Assembly (NCBI GenBank): GCA_937926195.1
Contig: CALEXZ010000082.1
Coordinates: forward strand, 1 to 9,132
From: an uncultured Actinomyces sp.
GTDB taxonomy: Bacteria > Actinomycetota > Actinomycetes > Actinomycetales > Actinomycetaceae
Direction: 5' to 3'
Length of the DNA: 9,132 nucleotides
Below the pieces are notes generated by a model. It searched no databases, was not told the DNA's origin, and saw only the letters and a list, made by a program, of their open reading frames with translations. The translations under genes and the position numbers were made by a program. Of this stretch, positions 1 through 6,094 are shown piece by piece. Numbering within the stretch: position 1 is the stretch's first letter; every line of letters starts with the position of its first letter.

Positions 1-80
1 TCGACGGCGGCGAGGATCTCCTCGGTCGAACCGATGTCGTTGACGGCGACCGGGGTGGGGCTGGGCGTGTTGGTGGTCAT
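1..80 (-). CDS. rpsA: 30S ribosomal protein S1, N-terminus (cut by window edge)
   Basis: Only 26 codons plus two bases lie in the window. They read MTTNTPSPTPVAVNDIGS followed by TEEILAAV. This matches the start of actinobacterial S1, where a short Thr/Pro-rich lead runs into a 'VNDIGS-E-LAAVD' segment just before the first S1 repeat. S1 binds mRNA at the 30S platform and helps initiation. The ATG is preceded by GGAG (rc of 91-94) with a 10-nt spacer, so this mRNA appears leadered, unlike several neighbours. Its position downstream of polA on the same strand is the usual actinobacterial arrangement. Identity rests on a short peptide plus synteny; nothing can be said about the S1 domains, which lie outside the window. 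Confidence 0.85.
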   Translation of the reverse strand, partial: MTTNTPSPTPVAVNDIGSTEEILAAV

Positions 81-371
81 TGAGTAGTTGCTCCGAATAC
101 GGACGGTTGGGTCGGGAGGGCAGGTACCGTACGTCCCCCGTCACCTCGAGCCAGCCCGGACTGGCACCGCTGTGCGGTTGGGGCCCTGACGGGCGCCCAG
201 GGACGCACCCGTGGGACTCTACCAGCACGTTCCCAGCCACAGAACAGAGCCGTTCCAACGAGCGAGACCCACTGGGACGTGTCATCGGTCACAACTGCTG
301 ATCGGAGTGATCCGTGTCAGTGATCGACGGTGGTCTGCGGCCCCAGGACGAGGCCCGGGGCACGGCACGGC
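81..371 (-). promoter_or_regulatory. polA-rpsA intergenic region with possible rpsA promoter and leader
   Basis: This 291-base gap lacks a convincing gene. Read on the minus strand it holds a possible extended -10, TGG-TAGAGT (hexamer at rc of 216-221). That would put a start of transcription near 209 and give a leader of about 130 nt before rpsA. No good -35 is visible. The leader contains small inverted repeats: a near-perfect 14-bp palindrome at 151-164 (CCAGCCCGGACTGG) and a CCCTG/CAGGG stem at 184-202 around GGGCGCCC. Long structured leaders on rpsA can serve autoregulation by S1 in other bacteria; whether that holds here is inference only. The promoter call is tentative. Confidence 0.35.
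340..361 (-). terminator. Possible polA terminator hairpin
   Basis: Ten bases after the polA stop codon, the minus-strand RNA can fold GCCCCGGG / CCUGGGGC around a 6-nt loop (CCUCGU). That is an 8-bp stem with one G-U wobble, which would be an A-C mismatch on the plus strand, so the hairpin favours the minus-strand transcript. No U tract follows. Actinobacterial terminators often lack one, but this also makes the call uncertain, and some read-through into rpsA is possible. Confidence 0.45.
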
Positions 372-3167
372 TCAGTGCGCGGCCTCGCGCCAGGTGCGTC
401 CGTAGCCGACCGACACGTCCAGGGGCACCGACAGCTCGGCGGCACCGGACATGAGCTCTCGCACGACCTGCTCGACGAGGTCGCGCTCACCGGGGGCGAC
501 CTCCAGGAGCAGTTCGTCGTGGATCTGCAGCAGGATCCTGGAGGACAGGCCCCGCTCCTCCAGGCCGTCCGCGACGTCGATCATCGCCTTCTTGACGATG
601 TCGGCGGCGCTGCCCTGGATGGGGGCGTTGAGCGCCGCCCGCTCGGCCATCTCGCGACGCTGACGGTTGTCGCTCGTGAGGTCCGGCAGATAACGACGCC
701 GACCGAGCATCGTCTCGGTGTAGCCGTCACGCCGCGCCTGCTCGACCACGGCCTCAAGGTAGTCGTGGACCTTTCCGAAGCGGGCGAAGTAGGCGTCGCG
801 CAGGCCGGTGGCCTCCGCGTTGGAGACACCGAGCTGCTTGGCCAGGCCGAAGGTCGACAGGCCGTAGGCCAGGCCGTAGCTCATGGCCTTGACGTGGCTG
901 CGCTGCTCGGCGGTGACCTCGGCGACGTCGACGCCGTGGACGAGGGCGGCGACGTAGCGGTGCAGGTCCTCGCCTGAGCGGAAGGCGTCGATGAGGGCCT
1001 CGTCGCCCGACAGGTGCGCCATGATGCGCATCTCGATCTGGGAGTAGTCGGCGGTGAGGAGGCACTCGAAGCCCTCCCCCACGGTGAAGGCCTCCCGGAT
1101 GCGCATGCCCTCCTCGGTACGGGCGGGGATGTTCTGCAGGTTCGGGTCGGTGGAGGACAGGCGGCCCGTGGCAGCGACGGTCTGCTGGAAGGTCGTGTGG
1201 ATGCGCCCATCGGGAAGGACGGCCTTGCGCAGCCCCTCGACGGTCTGACGCAGCTTGATGGCGTCGCGGTGCTCCAGGAGCTGCTCGAGGAAGGGGTGGC
1301 CGGTCTTGGCGTACAGCTCCGCCAGGGCGCCGGCGTCGGTCGTGTAGCCCGTCTTGGTGCGCCGGGTGTGCGGCATCCCGAGCTCGTCGAAGAGGACGGT
1401 CTGCAGCTGCTTGGGGCTGGAGAGGTTGACCTCGTGCCCGGCGGCCTCGTAGGCGCGCTCGGCGGCGCGGCGCACGCGGGTGTCGAGCTCGTTCTCGCGT
1501 TCGGCCAGGACCGTGTCGTCGACGGCGATACCGTCGTCCTCCATCTGGGCCAGGCGGGCGGCCACCGGCATCTCCAGGTCGGTGAAGAGCCCCGTGGCAC
1601 CGCGCTGGGCCATCTGTGCGACCAGGACCTCCTGCAGGGGCAGGAGCACGGCGGCGCGGCGGGCGCAGGCGAGCAGCTCGGCCGGGACGTCCGAGGCCTC
1701 GGCGGCCAGGGCGTCAAGGTCGAAGGCGGCCTGCTCCTGCCCGGCGGCCTGCGCGCCCTGCTCGTCGCCGACCTCGTCCAGGTCGACGCCGAGCCAGCGC
1801 TGGGCCAGGGAGGCGACGTCGTAGGTGCGCTGCTCGGGACGGCACAGGTACCCGGCGAGCGAGGGGTCGGCCACGACCCCGTCAAGGGTGAGGCCGCGCG
1901 CCCGCAGCGCGTGCCACGCGCCCTTGGCGTCGGCGACGACCTTGGGGTGGTCCGGGTCGGCCAGCAGCGCGGCGAGCTCGGCCTCGTCCCCGGCACTGAG
2001 GTCGGCCATGTCGACGGCGAGGGCGTGGCGGCCGTCGGTGACCGTGAGCAGGCGGGCGTCGCCCTGTCCGGCCAGGAGCGTGCCGACGACGTCGAGGCCG
2101 AGCAGGACCCCGGCGTCACCGAGGTGGCGGTGAAGCCAGCGCCCAACCGTCCCCGGCTGGAGGTCACGGCCCAGCACGTGCGTGTCAGGGCCGGTCAGCG
2201 CCTGTCCGGCGGTACCCGGCTCCTGTGCGACGCCGTCGGAGAAGGTGAGCACGCGCTGGGCGCGCTGGGCGAGGGTGCGGAACTCCAGGGTCTCCATGAC
2301 GCGCGCCAGCGCGGCGCGGTCGGCGCCGCCCACGGCCAGGTCGGCGGCGGGCTCGATGCCCAGGTCGAGGTCCGTCACAAGGCGGTTGAGCCTGCGGTTG
2401 CGCAGGACGTCGTCAAGGTGCTCGCGCAACGACTGGCCGGCCTTGCCCTTGATCTGCTCGGCGTGGGCGATGACGCCGTCGAGGCCGTCATAGAGCGTGA
2501 TCCACTTCGCGGCGGTCTTGGGGCCGACCCCGGGCACGCCAGGCAGGTTGTCGCTCGTCTCGCCGACGAGGGCCGCCAGGTGGGGGTAGCGCTGCGGGGG
2601 CACCCCGTAGCGCTCCTCGACCTCCTGGGGGGTCATGCGGCGCAGGGTCGACACGCCCTTGACCGGGTACAGGACGGTGCAGCGCTCGGTCACGGTCTGG
2701 AAGGAGTCGCGGTCGCCGGAGCACACGAGCACCTCCATCCCCTGCTGCTGGGCGCGCGTGGCGAGGGTGGCCAGGACGTCGTCGGCCTCGTAGCCGGGGG
2801 CGGTCACGGTGCGCACCCCCATGGCGGCGAGCACGTCCTGGATGAGCTCGACCTGGCCGACGAAGGGCTCCGGGGTGGCGTCGCGGGTGCCCTTGTAGTC
2901 GCTGTACTCCTCGGTGCGGAAGGTGCCGCCCGGCAGGTCGAAGGCGACGGCGACGTGCGTGGGCGCCTCGTTCTCGATGAGCGACAGGAACATGGAGGTA
3001 AAGCCGTGGACCGCGTTGGTCGCCTGGCCGGTGGAGGTGGTGAAGGAGTCCACCGGAAGCGCGTAGTAGGCGCGGAAGGCCATGGAGTGGCCGTCGACGA
3101 GCAGAAGCCTGCCGTCGGTCTCGGGGCTGGGGGCGTCGGCGCTCGGAGTGGTCCTCGTGGTGCTCAC
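372..3167 (-). CDS. polA: DNA polymerase I, 5'-nuclease plus polymerase, proofreading domain inactive
   Basis: The product (931 aa) fills gaps and removes RNA primers and damaged DNA. Residues about 18-305 are the 5' nuclease/FEN domain: VDGHSMAFRAYYAL at 24, the acidic YEADD at 126-130, CSGDRD at 149, and the helix-hairpin-helix segment ETSDNLPGVPGVGPKTA at 203-219. Residues about 330-515 have the 3'-5' exonuclease fold, but the DxE catalytic pair and the later Asp positions are missing (LDVVGT at 358, DAKGAW at 413), so it should not proofread. This is common in actinobacteria. The polymerase domain has motif A TADYSQIE (D707), the O-helix R756-K760-Y764-Y768 and motif C HDE (883-885). Y764 sits where E. 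coli has F762. The start is GTG, which lacks a ribosome site but has TAGGCT six bases upstream. The gene is divergent from a thioesterase gene, 17 bp away. Confidence 0.97.
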   Translation of the reverse strand: MSTTRTTPSADAPSPETDGRLLLVDGHSMAFRAYYALPVDSFTTSTGQATNAVHGFTSMFLSLIENEAPTHVAVAFDLPGGTFRTEEYSDYKGTRDATPEPFVGQVELIQDVLAAMGVRTVTAPGYEADDVLATLATRAQQQGMEVLVCSGDRDSFQTVTERCTVLYPVKGVSTLRRMTPQEVEERYGVPPQRYPHLAALVGETSDNLPGVPGVGPKTAAKWITLYDGLDGVIAHAEQIKGKAGQSLREHLDDVLRNRRLNRLVTDLDLGIEPAADLAVGGADRAALARVMETLEFRTLAQRAQRVLTFSDGVAQEPGTAGQALTGPDTHVLGRDLQPGTVGRWLHRHLGDAGVLLGLDVVGTLLAGQGDARLLTVTDGRHALAVDMADLSAGDEAELAALLADPDHPKVVADAKGAWHALRARGLTLDGVVADPSLAGYLCRPEQRTYDVASLAQRWLGVDLDEVGDEQGAQAAGQEQAAFDLDALAAEASDVPAELLACARRAAVLLPLQEVLVAQMAQRGATGLFTDLEMPVAARLAQMEDDGIAVDDTVLAERENELDTRVRRAAERAYEAAGHEVNLSSPKQLQTVLFDELGMPHTRRTKTGYTTDAGALAELYAKTGHPFLEQLLEHRDAIKLRQTVEGLRKAVLPDGRIHTTFQQTVAATGRLSSTDPNLQNIPARTEEGMRIREAFTVGEGFECLLTADYSQIEMRIMAHLSGDEALIDAFRSGEDLHRYVAALVHGVDVAEVTAEQRSHVKAMSYGLAYGLSTFGLAKQLGVSNAEATGLRDAYFARFGKVHDYLEAVVEQARRDGYTETMLGRRRYLPDLTSDNRQRREMAERAALNAPIQGSAADIVKKAMIDVADGLEERGLSSRILLQIHDELLLEVAPGERDLVEQVVRELMSGAAELSVPLDVSVGYGRTWREAAH

Positions 3168-3184
3168 CGTGTCAGCCTACGGGT
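3168..3184. promoter_or_regulatory. Divergent leaderless promoter pair, polA and thioesterase
   Basis: The whole 17-bp gap between the two start codons holds overlapping -10-like hexamers. On the minus strand TAGGCT (rc of 3174-3179) is followed by GACACG and then the polA GTG. On the plus strand CAGCCT (3173-3178) is followed by ACGGGT and then the thioesterase ATG. Both have 6 nt between hexamer and start codon, the spacing expected if transcription starts on the first base of the start codon. Neither gene has a Shine-Dalgarno sequence. CAGCCT is a weak hexamer matching only the key A and T, and no clear -35 is present for either, so any -35 contacts would lie inside the opposite coding region. 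Confidence 0.45.
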
Positions 3185-3736
3185 ATGAGTGACGAGGCCG
3201 CCCTGCCCGTGTCCCCCTCCCCCGACGAGACTCCCGTCCGCGCCGAGGCCCCGCTGGCCTTCCCGGCGCGCGGGACGCGTCCCTTCCCGGACCCGCGTCC
3301 GGCCGGGTCCGCGGTCTCCGCGCCCAGTGCCGTGCGTGCGGGCCTGGAGACCTGGGAGCAGGGCACGCTCATGACGACCCTGGGGATGGAGGTCGTGGAG
3401 CGCGGGCACGAGCGGGTCGTCGTGCGTATGCCGGTGCGTGGTGCGACGCAGGTCGTCGGCGTCCTGCACGGCGGGGCCAGCGCCGCGCTCATTGAGACGG
3501 CGGCCTCTGTAGCGGCCCGCCAGGTGGCGCCACAGGGCGCCGTGGCCGTGGGGGCGGAGCTGCAGGTCTCCCACCTGCGTCCGGTGCAGGCGGGCTACGT
3601 GACCGCGGTGGCGACGCCGGTGCACCTGGGACGCCGCACGGCCGTGCACGAGGTGACGGTCAGCGACGACGACGGCCGCCTGGTCGCCCGGGGGACGCTG
3701 CGCAGCCTCTACACCGAGGTGGAGTCAGGGGACTGA
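3185..3736 (+). CDS. PaaI/MenI-type hotdog-fold acyl-CoA thioesterase
   Basis: The product (183 aa) is a single hotdog domain at about 57-178, expected to hydrolyse an acyl- or aroyl-CoA in the cytoplasm. The signature VLHGGASAALIETAASVAA begins at residue 93, with HGG at 95-97 and Glu104 in the position of the catalytic Glu of the 4-hydroxybenzoyl-CoA and MenI/YdiI thioesterases. The downstream AVGAELQVSHLRPV strand and the GRRTAVHEVTV segment fit the same family. The substrate cannot be told from sequence. Residues 1-50 are a Pro/Ala/Arg-rich extension without family counterpart. The true start could be internal, but the ATG at 3185 fits a leaderless start just after a -10-like element, so I keep it. 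The gene converges on pdtaR with 16 bp between stops. Confidence 0.85.
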   Translation: MSDEAALPVSPSPDETPVRAEAPLAFPARGTRPFPDPRPAGSAVSAPSAVRAGLETWEQGTLMTTLGMEVVERGHERVVVRMPVRGATQVVGVLHGGASAALIETAASVAARQVAPQGAVAVGAELQVSHLRPVQAGYVTAVATPVHLGRRTAVHEVTVSDDDGRLVARGTLRSLYTEVESGD

Positions 3737-3739
3737 CGG

Positions 3740-3759
3740 GGAGCGCGGGCCGCTACTCC
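3740..3759. terminator. Weak hairpin between convergent thioesterase gene and pdtaR
   Basis: GGAG at 3740-3743 can pair with CTCC at 3756-3759, enclosing GCG/CGC with a 3-nt loop and one internal mismatch zone. It spans the pdtaR stop codon and lies just after the thioesterase stop. It is the only structure in the 16-bp gap, has no T tract, and is too weak to call with confidence. Confidence 0.2.
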
Positions 3760-4370
3760 TTGCCTCCGCCGACCTGCTCGATGACGGCGTCGGCGACCTC
3801 GCGCATGGTGAGGCGACGGTTCATCGAGGTCTTCTGCAGCCAGCGGAAGGCCTCGGGCTCGGTCTGGCCCATCTTCTCCATGAGCAGGCCCTTGGCGCGG
3901 TCGACGCGCTTGCGGGTCTCGAAGCGCTCCTGGAGGTCAGCGATCTCGTTCTCCAGGGACTGCAGCTCCTCGTGGCGCGAGATCGCGATCTCGACGGCGG
4001 GGATGAGGTCAGCCGGGGTGAAGGGCTTGACGACGTAGGCCATGGCGCCCGCGGCGCTGGCGCGCTCAACGAGGTCCGTCTGGGAGAAGGCGGTGAGCAT
4101 GACGACGGCGACCGGGTGCTTGTCGAGGATGCGCTCGGCGGCGGTGATGCCGTCCATAACGGGCATCTTGACGTCCATGACGCACAGGTCCGGCTCGAGC
4201 TCTCCGACGAGTCGCACCGCTTCCTCCCCGTCACTGGCCTCCCCGACGACGTCGTAGCCGGCCTCGGTGAGGGTCTCGACGATGTCCAGGCGGATGAGGG
4301 TCTCGTCCTCAGCGACGACGACTCGACGGCTGGTACTGGACGCGGGGGTGCCCGCGGACTCGTTACTCAC
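3753..4370 (-). CDS. pdtaR: ANTAR-domain response regulator, PdtaR family transcription antiterminator
   Basis: The product (205 aa) has a receiver domain at about 15-133 and an ANTAR RNA-binding domain at about 144-198. Receiver residues are complete: E21 and D22 (AEDE), phospho-acceptor D66 (MDVKMP), T93 (LTAF) and K115 (VKPF). A short coiled linker (ELQSLENEIADLQERF) joins the two, and the ANTAR part shows RKRVDRAKGLLMEKMG and LTMREVADAVIEQ. In M. tuberculosis the orthologue is phosphorylated by the histidine kinase PdtaS, encoded elsewhere, and acts on paired hairpins in target mRNAs; the same role is inferred here. No kinase gene lies in the window. The start is GTG; TAAGGT lies exactly six bases upstream, so the mRNA may be leaderless. 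AAGG in the same place could instead act as a weak ribosome site. It is divergent from tRNA-Leu. Confidence 0.95.
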   Translation of the reverse strand: MSNESAGTPASSTSRRVVVAEDETLIRLDIVETLTEAGYDVVGEASDGEEAVRLVGELEPDLCVMDVKMPVMDGITAAERILDKHPVAVVMLTAFSQTDLVERASAAGAMAYVVKPFTPADLIPAVEIAISRHEELQSLENEIADLQERFETRKRVDRAKGLLMEKMGQTEPEAFRWLQKTSMNRRLTMREVADAVIEQVGGGKE

Positions 4371-4376
4371 ACGGCA

Positions 4377-4387
4377 ACCTTAGTATG
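4377..4387. promoter_or_regulatory. Overlapping divergent -10 elements, pdtaR and tRNA-Leu
   Basis: On the plus strand TAGTAT (4381-4386) is a good -10 hexamer about 57 bases ahead of the tRNA, the only strong one in that stretch. On the minus strand two -10-like hexamers overlap it: TAAGGT (rc of 4377-4382), six bases before the pdtaR GTG, and CATACT (rc of 4382-4387), which would give a leader of about 5 nt. No clear -35 is visible on either side. The overlap suggests one bidirectional initiation region. Confidence 0.45.
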
Positions 4388-4442
4388 CTCTGGGCGTCGC
4401 GAGTAGATGACCGTCCGCACGGCGGGTCATGCCCGCGGCCGC

Positions 4443-4516
4443 GCCCCCGTAGCCCAACTGGCAGAGGCATCCGACTCAAAATCGGAGGGTTGTGGGTTCG
4501 AATCCCACCGGGGGCA
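4443..4516 (+). tRNA. tRNA-Leu (anticodon CAA), short variable loop
   Basis: The gene (74 nt) folds as a full cloverleaf. The acceptor GCCCCCG (4443-4449) pairs with CGGGGGC (4509-4515) and the discriminator is A4516. The D arm is GCC/GGC with an 11-nt loop CAACTGGCAGA. The anticodon stem TCCGA/TCGGA encloses loop CTCAAAA, so the anticodon at 4477-4479 is CAA and reads UUG. The T arm is GTGGG-TTCGAAT-CCCAC. No CCA is encoded. The 3-bp D stem, large D loop and A73 are leucine-like, but the variable region is only GGGTT (4487-4491), whereas leucine tRNAs normally carry a long variable arm. All stems pair perfectly, so this does not look like a decayed gene. It faces pyk across a strong hairpin. 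Confidence 0.93.
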
Positions 4517-4533
4517 CGCCTGTCAGGTGCACG

Positions 4534-4580
4534 GCGAGAGCCCGTGCCCACGGATGCTCTCCGTGGGCACGGGCCCTCGC
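4534..4580. terminator. Strong bidirectional terminator between tRNA-Leu and pyk
   Basis: GCCCGTGCCCACGG (4540-4553) pairs perfectly with CCGTGGGCACGGGC (4561-4574), a 14-bp stem with a 7-nt loop. After one A-C mismatch the stem extends by five more pairs (GCGAG with CTCGC). It sits in the 76-base gap between the convergent tRNA-Leu and pyk genes and ends 12 bases before the pyk stop codon. Neither side has a T tract, as is frequent in actinobacteria. Its symmetry allows action on both transcripts. Confidence 0.85.
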
Positions 4581-4592
4581 TGCGTGCGGGGC

Positions 4593-6023
4593 TCAGGCTC
4601 GGTAGTCGCCGGTCTCGCCGACGGTGTGCACGCGGATGAGGTTCGTGGAGCCGGGAGTGCCCGGCGGCATGCCGGCGACGATGATGATCTGGTCGCCGGG
4701 ATGCGCGAGCGCCTTCTCCTGCAGCACCTCGTCGACCTGCGCGACCATCTCGTCGGTGTGGCGCACCTCAGGGGTCTCGTAGGTGGACACGCCCCAGGAC
4801 ACGGACAACTGGTTGCGCGTCGTGCTCAGCGGGGTGAAGGCCAGCAGCGGGATCGGCGAACGCAGGCGCGAGAGGCGGCGGGCCGTGTCACCGGACTGCG
4901 TGAAGGTCACGAGGTAGGTCGCGTCGAGCTGCTCACCCATCTCCGCCGCCGCGCGGGTGAGGACGCCGCCGCGGGTCTGCGGGTAGGAGCCCAGTCCGGC
5001 GATGCGCTCGCCGCCATTCTCCTCGACGTTCTCGATGATGCGGGCCATGGTGCGCACGGCCTCGATCGGGTAGGCGCCCACGCTCGTCTCACCGGAGAGC
5101 ATGACGGCGTCGGCGCCGTCGAGGATAGCGTTGGCGCAGTCGGAGGCCTCGGCACGGGTGGGGCGCGGGTTCTGGATCATCGACTCCAGCACCTGGGTGG
5201 CGACGATGACGGGCTTGGCCTGGCGGCGGGCGAGCTCGATGGCGCGCTTCTGCACGAGCGGCACGGCCTCCAGGGGCATCTCGACACCGAGGTCGCCGCG
5301 GGCGACCATGATGCCGTCGAAGGCAGAGACGATGTCGAAGAGGTTGTCGACCGCCTGGGGCTTCTCGATCTTGGCGATGACGGGGATGCGCACCCCGACC
5401 TCGTCCATGATCTCGTGGACGTCCTTGATGTCGTTGGCGTCGCGCACGAAGGACAGGGCGATGAGGTCGGCGCCGATCTTCAGGGCCCAGCGCAGGTCGT
5501 CGCGGTCCTTCTCGCTCAGGGCGGGCACGGAGACGGCGACGCCGGGCAGGTTGATGCCCTTGTTGTTGGACACGTAGCCGGGCACCTCGACGCGGGTGAC
5601 GACGTCGGTGTCGGTGACGGCGGTGACGCGCACCGCGACGTTGCCGTCGTCGATGAGCAGGCGGTCGCCGGGACGGCAGTCGCCCGGCAGGCCCTTGAAG
5701 GTCGTGGAGCAGCGCTTGACCGTGCCAAGCACCTCCTCGATCGTGATCGTGAACTCGTCACCCTTGTTGAGCATGACCTTCTGATCGTTGACGAAGGTGC
5801 CGAGCCGGATCTTGGGCCCCTGGAGGTCGACGAGGATCGCGACCGACCGGCCGGAGGCCTCCGCCGCGTCACGCACGCGCTCGATGACGACCTCCTGGTC
5901 CTCCGCGCGGCCGTGGGAGCGGTTGATACGGCAGACGTTCATGCCCGCGTCGACCAGCGCCTGAACCTGCTCCGGGGAGTCGGTGGCGGGGCCGAGGGTG
6001 CACACGATCTTGGCTCTACGCAT
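4593..6023 (-). CDS. pyk: Pyruvate kinase
   Basis: The product (476 aa) converts phosphoenolpyruvate and ADP to pyruvate and ATP in the cytoplasm. It is the usual length for bacterial PykA-type enzymes. The A domain has R32, N34, S36 and H37 in CRINRSHG, K71 in DLQGPKIRLG, K218 and E220 in VIAKIEKPQ, D244 in MVARGDLGVE and T276 in VIVATQ. MLSGETSVGAYP and the C-terminal domain (about 350-476, with FTQSGDTARRLSR and AGMPPGTPGSTNLI) are also typical. Two details are notable: R35 replaces the Phe of the common NFSHG motif, and K71 sits where K+-dependent enzymes have Glu. I start at the ATG at 6023 because family homologues begin at MRRAKIVCTLGPAT. TACGCT lies six bases upstream, and there is no ribosome site, which suggests a leaderless mRNA. 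lgt ends 71 bases upstream. Confidence 0.96.
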   Translation of the reverse strand: MRRAKIVCTLGPATDSPEQVQALVDAGMNVCRINRSHGRAEDQEVVIERVRDAAEASGRSVAILVDLQGPKIRLGTFVNDQKVMLNKGDEFTITIEEVLGTVKRCSTTFKGLPGDCRPGDRLLIDDGNVAVRVTAVTDTDVVTRVEVPGYVSNNKGINLPGVAVSVPALSEKDRDDLRWALKIGADLIALSFVRDANDIKDVHEIMDEVGVRIPVIAKIEKPQAVDNLFDIVSAFDGIMVARGDLGVEMPLEAVPLVQKRAIELARRQAKPVIVATQVLESMIQNPRPTRAEASDCANAILDGADAVMLSGETSVGAYPIEAVRTMARIIENVEENGGERIAGLGSYPQTRGGVLTRAAAEMGEQLDATYLVTFTQSGDTARRLSRLRSPIPLLAFTPLSTTRNQLSVSWGVSTYETPEVRHTDEMVAQVDEVLQEKALAHPGDQIIIVAGMPPGTPGSTNLIRVHTVGETGDYRA

Positions 6024-6029
6024 GGTCAA

Positions 6030-6035
6030 AGCGTA
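6030..6035 (-). promoter_or_regulatory. -10 element of pyk, leaderless spacing
   Basis: TACGCT (rc of 6030-6035) followed by TTGACC and then the pyk ATG. The seven-base step from the last T to the A of ATG is what is expected when transcription starts at the start codon. The -35 region is weak (TCGAAT, 17 bases upstream). No purine-rich ribosome site lies before the ATG, which supports the reading. This gives pyk its own promoter in the 71-base gap after lgt. Confidence 0.55.
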
Positions 6036-6094
6036 CGTGACCGGGAAGGCAGATTCGACACTGCGATAGCCACCCGCAATCGTTGGGACCTTCG

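Noticed and set aside
330..977. 215-codon open frame on the plus strand
   Set aside because: Antisense to the polymerase domain of polA and starts inside the polA terminator hairpin.
1014..3188. 724-codon open frame on the plus strand
   Set aside because: It is antisense to polA, whose motifs are unmistakable. Long antisense frames are a normal by-product of GC-rich codon use, and the translation is a low-complexity Gly/Val/Asp/His-rich shadow.
3753..4370. ANTAR target RNA (paired hexaloop hairpins) near pdtaR
   Set aside because: I looked in the intergenic gaps for two adjacent short hairpins with 6-nt loops and found none. The hairpin at 340-361 has a 6-nt loop (CCUCGU), but it lacks a partner and the A-first loop pattern.
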